Assembly: GCA_965212025.1 (NCBI GenBank) | Contig: OZ243039.1 | Location: 186,001-250,000 of the forward strand | Origin: G965212025 sp965212025 | Lineage (GTDB): Bacteria; Pseudomonadota; Gammaproteobacteria; Poriferisulfidales; Oxydemutatoraceae | DNA: 64,000 nt | Direction: 5' to 3' | Shown here: positions 56,316 through 64,000 of the stretch, in pieces | Position numbering within the stretch: position 1 is the first letter of the stretch | Layout: the number at the start of each line of letters is the position of its first letter | Position numbers and translations under genes: made by a program | Notes under the pieces: generated by a model | Databases searched by the model: none | What the model was told of the DNA's origin: nothing | Seen by the model: the letters and a program-made list of their open reading frames with translations, nothing else

Positions 56316-56684
56316 TCAGCGGATCAACATTCCCATCAACCAAGCCAACAACATATCCAGAGCCCAAAGAAAAATCGCCACCAGCAACACCATAACAAAC
56401 ACTATCAAAGTGGTCTGTAAGGTTTCTGTACGTGTTGGCCATATCACTTTACGCAACTCAATACGCGCAGCTTTCAGAAATGTCGCGGTTCCCCTCCCTT
56501 TTTCTGTGGTCAAAAAGATGCTGACAGAGACGCCCGCCGCCGCCAGAACACCCAGTACCCGGTACAACAAAGACTCTTCCGAGAAATACATAAACAGAAC
56601 CGAGGCTGCAACCAGCACCAACACGGACGCAAGCAACTTGACCTGATCCATGCCCCTACCAGGCGCCCCTGCACCTACCGTCAT
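56316..56684 (-). CDS. secE: Preprotein translocase subunit SecE
   Basis: Essential SecYEG subunit. Three transmembrane segments are visible (LASVLVLVAASVLFMYF; VLGVLAAAGVSVSIFL; LIVFVMVLLVAIFLWAL), as in the E. coli three-helix form. The conserved amphipathic helix ELRKVIWPTRTETLQTT precedes the last one. The ATG at 56684 is chosen; a TTG three codons upstream would begin close to the tRNA-Trp 3' end. Confidence 0.93.
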   Translation of the reverse strand: MTVGAGAPGRGMDQVKLLASVLVLVAASVLFMYFSEESLLYRVLGVLAAAGVSVSIFLTTEKGRGTATFLKAARIELRKVIWPTRTETLQTTLIVFVMVLLVAIFLWALDMLLAWLMGMLIR

Positions 56685-56703
56685 TTTCGGCAAGCCGAAT
56701 AAC

Positions 56704-56779
<76 letters not shown>

Positions 56780-56811
56780 ACGTGAAAACATGACATCCTT
56801 CGGTATCTTAA

Positions 56812-57996
56812 CTACTGCAATATCTTGCTGACGACACCGGCGCCAACTGTGCGACCGCCTTCCCGTATCGCAAAGCGCAGACCTTCTTCCATCGCAATCG
56901 GCCCAATCAGCGTCACCTCAAGCCTGACATTGTCTCCCGGCATCACCATCTCAACCCCGGAACCTAACTCTACCGAACCCGTTACGTCGGTTGTCCGAAA
57001 ATAAAACTGCGGACGGTAGCCTTTGAAAAATGGCGTGTGCCTGCCACCCTCCTCTTTCGACAAAATATACACCTCTGACTCAAATTTGGTGTGCGGGGTG
57101 ATCGACCCGGGACGACACAATACCTGACCCCGCTCAACTTCCTCACGCTTCGTCCCCCTTAGCAGAACGCCAACATTGTCCCCTGCACGACCCTCGTCCA
57201 GTAACTTGCGAAACATCTCAACTCCCGTACACGTCGCACGCATGGTGTCCCGTAAACCCACAATCTCTACCTCGTCCCCTATCCGGACAACCCCGCGGTC
57301 AATGCGCCCCGTTACCACCGTCCCGCGTCCCGATATCGAAAATACGTCCTCTACCGACAGTAAAAAATCTCCATCAATCTTGCGCTCAGGCTCCGGTATA
57401 TGCGCGTCCATCTCCGCAACCAGCTTCCGAACCGTCCCGCATTGCTCCTCATCATCTTCCAATGCCCGCAATGCCGAACCAATTACCACCGGCGTCTGCT
57501 CACCGTCAAACTCATAACTCGTCAGCATGTCACGCACTTCCATCTCTACCAACTCTACCAACTCCTCGTCATCCATCATGTCCAGCTTGTTCAGGTACAC
57601 GACAATATGCGGAACGCCAACCTGGCGCGCCAGCAAAATGTGTTCACGCGTCTGCGGCATCGGCCCATCGGCCACACTCACTACCAATATCGCTCCGTCC
57701 ATCTGCGCCGCACCCGTAATCATGTTCTTGATATAATCAGCATGACCAGGACAGTCAACGTGCGCATAGTGACGGTTCGCAGACTCGTACTCTACGTGCG
57801 CCGTCGCAATCGTGATCCCACGCTCGCGCTCTTCCGGCGCGTTGTCTATTTCCTCATAACTCGTATAGGAACCACCGTGGCTTTGTCTCATTACTTTCGT
57901 TAATGCCGCAGTCAACGTCGTTTTGCCATGATCAACATGACCAATCGTTCCAACGTTTATGTGCGGCTTCGTCCGCTCAAATTTTTCCTTGGCCAC
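56812..57996 (-). CDS. tuf: Elongation factor Tu
   Basis: GTPase that delivers aminoacyl-tRNA. G1 GHVDHGKT (residues 19-26), G3 DCPGHADY, G4 NKLD (usually NKCD) and G5 SAL are present, with domains 2 and 3 intact ([29 protein letters not shown]). The start is GTG at 57996 and the length of 394 residues is standard. It lies between tRNA-Thr and tRNA-Trp, corresponding to tufB; a second tuf copy, if present, is outside the window. Confidence 0.99.
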   Translation of the reverse strand: MAKEKFERTKPHINVGTIGHVDHGKTTLTAALTKVMRQSHGGSYTSYEEIDNAPEERERGITIATAHVEYESANRHYAHVDCPGHADYIKNMITGAAQMDGAILVVSVADGPMPQTREHILLARQVGVPHIVVYLNKLDMMDDEELVELVEMEVRDMLTSYEFDGEQTPVVIGSALRALEDDEEQCGTVRKLVAEMDAHIPEPERKIDGDFLLSVEDVFSISGRGTVVTGRIDRGVVRIGDEVEIVGLRDTMRATCTGVEMFRKLLDEGRAGDNVGVLLRGTKREEVERGQVLCRPGSITPHTKFESEVYILSKEEGGRHTPFFKGYRPQFYFRTTDVTGSVELGSGVEMVMPGDNVRLEVTLIGPIAMEEGLRFAIREGGRTVGAGVVSKILQ

Positions 57997-58053
57997 TTTA
58001 CTGTCCTCAAAAATTTAACAACGCCAACCATCCCAGGCTCGGCAACAATGGAA

Positions 58054-58125
<72 letters not shown>

Positions 58126-58172
58126 TCGGGGTAACGCCTTTCCGGCACATCACAAATATCGACATAACATTG

Positions 58173-58243
58173 AGCGGGTGAGCGGATTCGAACCGCCGCC
58201 ATCAGCTTGGAAGGCTGAAGTTCTACCATTAAACTACACCCGC
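58173..58243 (-). tRNA. tRNA-Gly (TCC anticodon)
   Basis: Cloverleaf on the minus strand: acceptor GCGGGTG, anticodon loop CTTCCAA, T loop TTCGAAT. CCA is not encoded. Confidence 0.95.
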
Positions 58244-58334
58244 ACGGCACGAAACCGCACGGCGTCCGGGTAACCACACACCAACAGAGCCTGGAACATG
58301 TCTCACTAAGCTGACTTTGCACACACCACCACGA

Positions 58335-58416
58335 TGGAGGGGGTAGGATTCGAACCTACGAAGGCTAAGCCAACAGATTTACAGTCTGCCCCCGTTGACC
58401 GCTTGGGTACCCCTCC
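58335..58416 (-). tRNA. tRNA-Tyr (GTA anticodon)
   Basis: Class II tRNA with a long variable arm; acceptor GGAGGGG with CCCCTCC, anticodon loop CTGTAAA, T loop TTCGAAT. CCA is not encoded. It is the first gene of the tRNA-tuf operon. Confidence 0.96.
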
Positions 58417-58436
58417 CGAATTAAGAAGGGGAGCAG

Positions 58437-58466
58437 ATTATGCTGTTCATCTGCGATGACTGTCAA
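58437..58466 (-). promoter_or_regulatory. Sigma-70 promoter of the tRNA-Tyr/Gly/Thr-tuf operon
   Basis: Read on the minus strand, a perfect -35 TTGACA (58466-58461) and a -10 CATAAT (58442-58437) stand 18 bases apart, about 20 bases before tRNA-Tyr. The bases after the -10 (CTGCTCCCC) are GC-rich, as in stringently controlled stable-RNA promoters. Confidence 0.8.
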
Positions 58467-58728
58467 GCCATACGGTCATGGGCACGCACCTCACCTTGAT
58501 CAAACGGGTTTGCCAGGGTTCTCGGTCACCAAGACACAAAAAGCGTGTACCGGGAAGCTGCCGACATCGGACAAAACCCAATATCTGCTCTGTCACAGCC
58601 ATAAATGGACGCCTTTGCGAGTCTGTTATTATCAAGGAGCTACAAGCGCGCACGAAGGTATGTTGCTTTGACAGGAAGCGCGATTGTTGACATACCCTTA
58701 TTTCAAAGATCACAAACAGGAGTCAGAC
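58467..58728. other. Divergent intergenic region between the tRNA-tuf promoter and hisB
   Basis: About 260 bases without a credible gene; short ORFs on both strands look spurious. A TTGACA near 58664 lies upstream of hisB, but no good -10 follows at the right distance, so no his promoter is called. No attenuator-type histidine-rich leader peptide was seen. Confidence 0.5.
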
Positions 58729-59322
58729 GTGAAGGAACGCAAATCCAGAGTAGACCGCACCACTGCGGAAACCAGAATTTCGCTTGAGCTGAACCTTGAC
58801 GGCAGTGCCAAAGGAAGCATCAAGGTCGGAATCCCTTTCCTGGAACACATGCTGGAACAATTCAAAAAACACGCCTTGCTAGACCTGGATCTAAGCGCAA
58901 AAGGGGATCTGGAGGTCGACGACCACCACACCGTGGAGGACGTGGGAATCGTATTGGGACAGGGCTTCCACGAAGCACTTGGCAAACGGGAAGGCATTTA
59001 TCGATATGGATACGCTTATGCTCCCTTGGACGAAGCTTTGACGCGAACTGTGATCGATTTCTCCGGCCGACCCGGCTTGTTCTTTAATGTACAGTTCACT
59101 CGGGCACGGGTTGGGAAGTTTGACCTGGATTTGTTGAACGAGTTTTTTCAGGGCTTCGTAAATCACGCCCGCGCAACTTTGCATATTGACAGCCTGGCAG
59201 GGCGCAACTGCCATCACATCGCCGAAACGGTTTTCAAATCCTTTGCGAGGGCAGTCCGTGTTGCCATTTCCCGTGACCCTGGTATGGGTAGCAGCATTCC
59301 TTCCACGAAAGGAACACTGTAA
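58729..59322 (+). CDS. hisB: Imidazoleglycerol-phosphate dehydratase
   Basis: Manganese enzyme of step six of histidine synthesis. Metal-binding histidine clusters are [22 protein letters not shown] and NCHHIAE. The start is GTG at 58729 with AGGAG six bases before, giving 197 residues, exactly the usual monofunctional length; an ORF start at 58684 is less likely. The phosphatase half of enterobacterial HisB is absent, as in most bacteria. Confidence 0.95.
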   Translation: MKERKSRVDRTTAETRISLELNLDGSAKGSIKVGIPFLEHMLEQFKKHALLDLDLSAKGDLEVDDHHTVEDVGIVLGQGFHEALGKREGIYRYGYAYAPLDEALTRTVIDFSGRPGLFFNVQFTRARVGKFDLDLLNEFFQGFVNHARATLHIDSLAGRNCHHIAETVFKSFARAVRVAISRDPGMGSSIPSTKGTL

Positions 59323-59330
59323 AACATTCC

Positions 59331-59975
59331 ATGATGCGAACGACCGCAGTCGTTGACTACGGGATGAGCAACCGTCGTTCCGTATACAACGCTTTGACCG
59401 CTGTATCTCCTGCCGGAACCCGGGTCATAGTCACTTGTAACCCGCAAGAAGTGGAACGTGCAGACCGTGTGGTCTTGCCTGGCCAAGGCGCTGCTGGAAA
59501 CTGCATGAAATTTTTGAACGAGAACGGGCTGATTCCCGTGCTTCGTGAAAAAATGCAAACCCGTCCTCTGCTCGGCATCTGCCTGGGCTTGCAAGTGTTG
59601 CTGGATTTCAGCCATGAAAACGATGGCACCAAGTGCCTCGGCACCATCTCCGGCGAAAGCATACATCTGGCCGGGAACCTGCCGCCGGAAGACCATTTCA
59701 AAATTCCCCACATGGGCTGGAACCAAGTGTCTCAATGTGCCCGTCATCCGCTGTGGCACGGGATCAGAGACCAGGAGTTTTTCTATTTTGCGCACAGTTA
59801 CCACTCTCGGCTCAAAGAAGAGAAGCTGGTTTATGCCACAACCGACTATGGAATAAAAATGGCAAGTGCCATCGCCCGGGATTTTATTTTCGCGGTGCAA
59901 TTTCATCCGGAAAAAAGTTCCGCCGCCGGCCAACGTTTTCTGCGTAATTTTGCAAACTGGGAAGGACCATCCTGA
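59331..59975 (+). CDS. hisH: Imidazole glycerol phosphate synthase, glutaminase subunit HisH
   Basis: Releases ammonia from glutamine for HisF. The class I amidotransferase triad is visible: the nucleophilic cysteine in GICLGLQ (about residue 83) and the His/Glu pair in VQFHPEKS (about residue 190). The N-terminal VVDYGMSNRRSV is the family opening. The length of 214 residues is normal. It starts eight bases after hisB. Confidence 0.95.
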   Translation: MMRTTAVVDYGMSNRRSVYNALTAVSPAGTRVIVTCNPQEVERADRVVLPGQGAAGNCMKFLNENGLIPVLREKMQTRPLLGICLGLQVLLDFSHENDGTKCLGTISGESIHLAGNLPPEDHFKIPHMGWNQVSQCARHPLWHGIRDQEFFYFAHSYHSRLKEEKLVYATTDYGIKMASAIARDFIFAVQFHPEKSSAAGQRFLRNFANWEGPS

Positions 59976-59977
59976 GC

Positions 59978-60739
59978 ATGTTGCTGATTCCAGCCATTGA
60001 TTTAAAAGACGGAAAATGTGTCCGTCTCAGGCAGGGGGAAATGGATCGCGTGACCGTGTTTTCAGAAGACCCCATAGCCACAGCGGCACGGTGGTTTGAA
60101 AGTGGAGCCAGAAGTCTGCACATCGTTGATTTGGACGGGGCAGCTCAAGGCAAGGCAGACCCAACTCACAGAAAAATCATTGCCGGCATCGCTGAGTCCT
60201 TTCCGGACTTCAGCATTCAGGTAGGCGGCGGAATACGAGACGAGGAGACGATCAGCGACTACCTGGATTGCGGAGTGGCGTACACCATTATCGGGACACG
60301 TGCCATAACGCATCCGGACTTCATGGCTGGCGCATGTGCCAGGCACCCGCAACACATCATCCTCGGGCTGGATGCAAAAGATGAAAAACTGGCAGTCTCT
60401 GGCTGGACAGAACTCAGCGAGCATAATGTTTTTGAATTCGCACAGGAACTGGACACAAAAGGTTTGGCGGCGATTATTTTCACGGATATCTCCCGCGATG
60501 GAATGCGGCTCGGGATCAACCTGGCAGCCACGGTAAAACTCGCTTCGCGAGTGGATTTGCCGGTTTACGCTTCCGGAGGATTTAATTCCATGCGCGACAT
60601 TGAAGCGCTTTGTCAGCAGCGGGAAACCGGCATTGCCGGCGCGATTATCGGGCGTGCCCTGTACGACGGGGCTGTGGACTACGCAACAGCACAGCGTTAC
60701 GCAGACCGACACGGCACAAGACCGCCTGCCCCGTGCTGA
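59978..60739 (+). CDS. hisA: ProFAR isomerase HisA
   Basis: TIM-barrel isomerase of histidine synthesis. Catalytic aspartates lie in IPAIDLKDG (D8) and LGLDAKD (about D129). [10 protein letters not shown] and the second-half phosphate site YASGGF are also present. The length of 253 residues is normal. It follows hisH by two bases and overlaps hisF. Confidence 0.95.
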   Translation: MLLIPAIDLKDGKCVRLRQGEMDRVTVFSEDPIATAARWFESGARSLHIVDLDGAAQGKADPTHRKIIAGIAESFPDFSIQVGGGIRDEETISDYLDCGVAYTIIGTRAITHPDFMAGACARHPQHIILGLDAKDEKLAVSGWTELSEHNVFEFAQELDTKGLAAIIFTDISRDGMRLGINLAATVKLASRVDLPVYASGGFNSMRDIEALCQQRETGIAGAIIGRALYDGAVDYATAQRYADRHGTRPPAPC

Positions 60740-61512
60740 CCAAACGCATCATTCCCTGCCTGGACGTGGCCGGTGGGCGCGTCGTCAAAGGCATACGTTT
60801 CGTCAACATCATAGACGCCGGAGATCCTGTCGAAGCTGCCAGGCGTTACGCTGAAGAAGGAGCCGATGAGCTGGCTTTTCTGGACATTACCGCCAGCCAC
60901 GAAAAACGGCGCACCATGTTCAATGTGGTGGAGCAGGTGGCGAAAGAGGTATTCATTCCCATGATGGTGGGCGGTGGCGTGCGTACTTTTCAGGATGTTC
61001 GAGACCTGCTGAACGCCGGTGCAGACAAAGCCTCTGTCAACACTTCCGCAGTGGAAAACCCGGAGTTAATCCAAGAGCTGGCAAGCAAAATCGGCTCCCA
61101 GTGCATCACGGTAGCCATTGACGCAAGAACAAGGCAGCAGAACGGAAACCCTGCGGGCACCGGCGGCTGGGAGGTGTTTAGCCATGGTGGCAGGAAGGCA
61201 ACGGGGCTGGATGCAGTGGCGTGGGCAAAGCGCATGACCAACTACGGTGCCGGAGAAATTTTATTGACCAGCATGGATCGGGACGGAACCAAAACAGGAT
61301 TTGACCTCGAATTAACACGCACCGTCAGTACCAGCGTGAACGTGCCCATCATTGCTTCAGGAGGGGTCGGAACCCTTGAACACCTGGCGAGCGGGGTCAT
61401 CGATGGTCAGGCAGACGCCCTTTTGGCAGCCAGCATTTTTCATTTTCGAACGCACACCATACAGGAAGCCAAGCAATACCTGGCTTCACGCGGCCTAAGG
61501 GTCAGAATATAA
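60733..61512 (+). CDS. hisF: Imidazole glycerol phosphate synthase, cyclase subunit HisF
   Basis: TIM-barrel cyclase that uses ammonia from HisH. Catalytic aspartates are in [15 protein letters not shown] (D11) and VAIDAR (about D130). Other landmarks are [14 protein letters not shown] and [15 protein letters not shown]. The GTG at 60733 overlaps the hisA stop and gives the standard 259 residues; the longer upstream ORF is rejected. hisI and hisE do not follow. Confidence 0.96.
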   Translation: MLTKRIIPCLDVAGGRVVKGIRFVNIIDAGDPVEAARRYAEEGADELAFLDITASHEKRRTMFNVVEQVAKEVFIPMMVGGGVRTFQDVRDLLNAGADKASVNTSAVENPELIQELASKIGSQCITVAIDARTRQQNGNPAGTGGWEVFSHGGRKATGLDAVAWAKRMTNYGAGEILLTSMDRDGTKTGFDLELTRTVSTSVNVPIIASGGVGTLEHLASGVIDGQADALLAASIFHFRTHTIQEAKQYLASRGLRVRI

Positions 61513-61640
61513 GCTACGACAGCCCACCAAACGGCAAGGTTTCCTGAAATCACCAATCAGGCAGAATGCCAGCTCAGCGTTACTCCTGAACCAGACAAAA
61601 AACGCCTGCAGCCACTGTCCCCAATCGCAAGTGGGTGGGG

Positions 61641-63995
61641 CTAGGACTTTTTCCGGAAAGTTTTCTTCGTGCCTTTGGAAAATTTACTTCTGCCGCCAGC
61701 CTTGTCGGACGATTTTGACAGCAGGAGTTTCTGGCACTCCTCGAGCGTCAAAGAAGCAGGGTTCTGATCCTTGGCAACTGTGACATTTTGTTTCCCGTCC
61801 GTGACATAAGGGCCATATCGTCCTTTCAAAACCTGGATTGACGCATTTTCAAAGTTCTGAATGACCCGTTCCCGTTCTGCCTTTTCCTTTGCCTCTATCA
61901 GAACGAGCGCTTCGTCCAAAGTCACGGCTTCGGGACTGCCTCCCGGACCCAGAGAAACATATTTCTTTCCGTATTTAACGTAGGCACCAAAGCGACCATA
62001 ATTCGTTTCGATGGTCTCTCCTGAAGACGTTTCGCCCAGCTTGCGTGGGAACTTCAGAATTTCCAGCGCCTCCTGAAGGGTCGTGGTTTCCAGGCGAAAA
62101 GCAGGCGGAAGGCTGGCGAAGACAGGCTTCACCTCATCGTCTTTCGTTCCCAATTGCACGTATGGCCCATAACGGCCGATGCGCACGCTGACCATTCGCC
62201 CGGTTTTTGGATCATTTCCCAGCTCGCGGGCAGCTATCGCCTCCTGGCGGCTAACCGAGATGCTTTTTTCGTGCACCAGGGTTTCAAAAGGTAACCAGAA
62301 TTCTCGCAGCACATCCCGCCAATTTCTTCCACCACAGGCAATTTCATCCAGCTCATCTTCCAGTTTGGCGGTGAAGTCATAGTTCACATAGTGCTCAAAG
62401 TGTTCCGTCAGGAAGCGATTCACCACCCTACCCGTAGAAGTCGGAACGAAACGCTTGTTCGTGAGCTCAACGTATTTGCGGCCAAGCAAGGTCGCCACGA
62501 TGGATGCGTAGGTTGAAGGCCGGCCAATACCGTATTCTTCCAACACTTTAATCAGCGAGGCTTCGGTGAAACGGGGGGATGGCTCGGTAAAATGCTGATT
62601 TGCCTCCGCTGTTTTCAGTTCCAGTTTCTCGCCTTCAGCCAAGGGCGGTAACTTGCGCTCCTTACCTTTGTTTTTGGTCGGCCTCTCTTCCTCATCACGA
62701 CCTTCCGTGTACACCAAAAGAAAATTCGGTTCGCGCACTGTTGAGCCGCTTGCTTTCAAGACCAGCCCTTCCGGGCACAGCAGTTCCACACTCACCGTGT
62801 CCAATACCGCTGGCGACATCTGGCAAGCCACAGCCCGCTTCCAAATCAACTCATACAGTCTGTGCTGGTCTCTGTCCAACACGCTCCGAAGCGAGTCTGG
62901 TGTGCGTTTTGCCGAAGTCGGCCGGATGGCTTCATGGGCTTCCTGCGCGCTTTTTGAACGGCTACGGTACTTTCGTGGCGTTTCCGGCAGGCATCCGGAA
63001 CCGTAATGGGCAGCAATAAAGTCACGAATCTCCTTGATGGCTTCATTCGCAATTGTGACCGAATCCGTACGCAAATAAGTAATAAGCCCCAGGGACTCAC
63101 CTTTGATTTCCACTCCTTCGTACAAGCGCTGGGCAACACGCATGGTTTGGCTGGCTGAGAAACCCAGCTTGCGAACTGCGTCCTGCTGCAAAGTGGAAGT
63201 CATGAACGGCGGTGCTGGATTGCGGTGGCGGAGCTTTTTTACAATTTTCGTAACCGCCACGCCCGCTTTGCCTCCCGCAAGCAAGCGCGCTTTCAAATCG
63301 TGCGCGTGAGATTGCCCCGATATGGAAAACTGCTTGAGTTTCACGCCTTCTACCGAACTAAGGGATGCGGAAAACTCGTCTTCATCTTTTTTCAAAACGA
63401 CATCAATGGTCCAGTATTCCTGCGGTTTAAAATCTTCAATTTCGGTCTCGCGTTCCGCAATCAGGCGCAAAGCCGGACTTTGCACCCTTCCGGCTGAAAG
63501 GTTTGCATGAATCTTTCGCCACAAGAGCGGAGACAGATTGAAACCAACCAGGTGATCCAAGGCACGTCTGGCCTGCTGGGCATTCACCAAGTCTTCAAGC
63601 ATGCCCCTGGGATTGGCAAACGCATCTAGCACGGCTCGCTGGGTAATCTCGTAAAAAACCACGCGATACACTTCAACGCCAGCCAGCAAATTTTTCTCTT
63701 CCAATATCTGGCACAGATGCCAGGCGATGGCTTCCCCTTCCCGATCCGGGTCGGTCGCCAAATACAATCGTTTTGCCTGTTTGACAGCCGAACAGATCTG
63801 ACTGACGTTTTTCCGGCTGCGTTCCCCGATTTCATAATTCATCAAGAAATCATTTTTTGGATCGACTGCCCCATTGCGAGACACGAGATCGCGTATATGA
63901 CCGTAAGTCGCTACCACCTCGTAACTCTCGTCCAGATACTTTCCGATCGTTTTTGTTTTGGCAGGCGACTCAACGATTACGAGGTTTTTTTCCAT
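61641..63995 (-). CDS. topA: DNA topoisomerase I
   Basis: Type IA topoisomerase that relaxes negative supercoils. The TOPRIM domain (VIVESPAKTKTIGKYL, TDPDREGEAIAWHL) is followed by the catalytic tyrosine in ITYLRTDSV (about Y307). The C-terminus has three Topo_C repeats (RIGRYGPYVQLG, YGRFGAYVKYG, LKGRYGPYVTDG) and a lysine-rich tail. There are no C4 zinc fingers, so it is the 784-residue zinc-less form. It converges on hisF with a 128-base gap. Confidence 0.97.
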   Translation of the reverse strand: MEKNLVIVESPAKTKTIGKYLDESYEVVATYGHIRDLVSRNGAVDPKNDFLMNYEIGERSRKNVSQICSAVKQAKRLYLATDPDREGEAIAWHLCQILEEKNLLAGVEVYRVVFYEITQRAVLDAFANPRGMLEDLVNAQQARRALDHLVGFNLSPLLWRKIHANLSAGRVQSPALRLIAERETEIEDFKPQEYWTIDVVLKKDEDEFSASLSSVEGVKLKQFSISGQSHAHDLKARLLAGGKAGVAVTKIVKKLRHRNPAPPFMTSTLQQDAVRKLGFSASQTMRVAQRLYEGVEIKGESLGLITYLRTDSVTIANEAIKEIRDFIAAHYGSGCLPETPRKYRSRSKSAQEAHEAIRPTSAKRTPDSLRSVLDRDQHRLYELIWKRAVACQMSPAVLDTVSVELLCPEGLVLKASGSTVREPNFLLVYTEGRDEEERPTKNKGKERKLPPLAEGEKLELKTAEANQHFTEPSPRFTEASLIKVLEEYGIGRPSTYASIVATLLGRKYVELTNKRFVPTSTGRVVNRFLTEHFEHYVNYDFTAKLEDELDEIACGGRNWRDVLREFWLPFETLVHEKSISVSRQEAIAARELGNDPKTGRMVSVRIGRYGPYVQLGTKDDEVKPVFASLPPAFRLETTTLQEALEILKFPRKLGETSSGETIETNYGRFGAYVKYGKKYVSLGPGGSPEAVTLDEALVLIEAKEKAERERVIQNFENASIQVLKGRYGPYVTDGKQNVTVAKDQNPASLTLEECQKLLLSKSSDKAGGRSKFSKGTKKTFRKKS

Positions 63996-64000
63996 TTCGA

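Noticed and set aside
60610..60732. Longer start for hisF
   Set aside because: It lies wholly inside hisA; the GTG at 60733 gives the standard HisF length.

Overview
The window looks like a chromosomal segment of a gammaproteobacterium. Several blocks keep the gene order typical of that class: mreBCD; miaB-phoH-ybeY-corC; ypjD-corB; xseB-ispA-dxs; gyrA ... pheA-hisC-tyrA-aroA-cmk-rpsA-ihfB ... lapB; and tRNA-Tyr/Gly/Thr-tuf-tRNA-Trp-secE-nusG-rplKAJL-rpoBC. A diheme cytochrome c, an ETHE1-type persulfide dioxygenase, FdhD and an ETF pair indicate a respiring organism. I cannot name a genus.

Layout. 0-2 kb: an etfA-etfB pair of the kind known from dimethylglycine/sarcosine catabolic clusters. 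2-8 kb: a giant exported GLUG-repeat protein whose signal peptide lies in another frame. 8.4-10.8 kb: mreBCD (cell shape). 10.8-16.3 kb: persulfide dioxygenase, IbaG-like BolA protein, cytochrome c, then corC-ybeY-phoH-miaB. 16.4-20.5 kb: a ~2-kb tandem duplication carrying an unrecognised gene plus the start of ypjD; the upstream copy is decayed. 20.2-25.6 kb: ypjD, corB, an RND/MMPL exporter and fdhD. 25.6-26.4 kb: relic sequence. 26.5-29.5 kb: xseB-ispA-dxs. 29.6-33.5 kb: galU, an array of about eleven 110-bp repeats, comEA and lapB. 33.7-41.3 kb: ihfB, rpsA, a frameshifted cmk, aroA, tyrA, hisC and pheA. 41.4-44.8 kb: gyrA and rraA. 45-58.4 kb: the transcription/translation supercluster. 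58.7-61.5 kb: hisBHAF. 61.6-64 kb: topA.

How the parts relate. Most of the window is conserved housekeeping: transcription, translation, aromatic amino-acid and histidine synthesis, isoprenoid supply, topoisomerases and cell shape. The accessory interest lies in four places: the GLUG protein, the duplicated orphan locus, the repeat array that has captured the end of comEA, and decay marks. The decay marks are frameshifts in cmk and the GLUG gene, mreC without an ordinary start codon, a duplicated pheA tail, and no lapA or serC where they are usual. These fit either ongoing genome degradation or local sequence errors; the sequence alone does not decide. GyrA and RpoB also carry unusual residues at the quinolone and rifampicin target sites.
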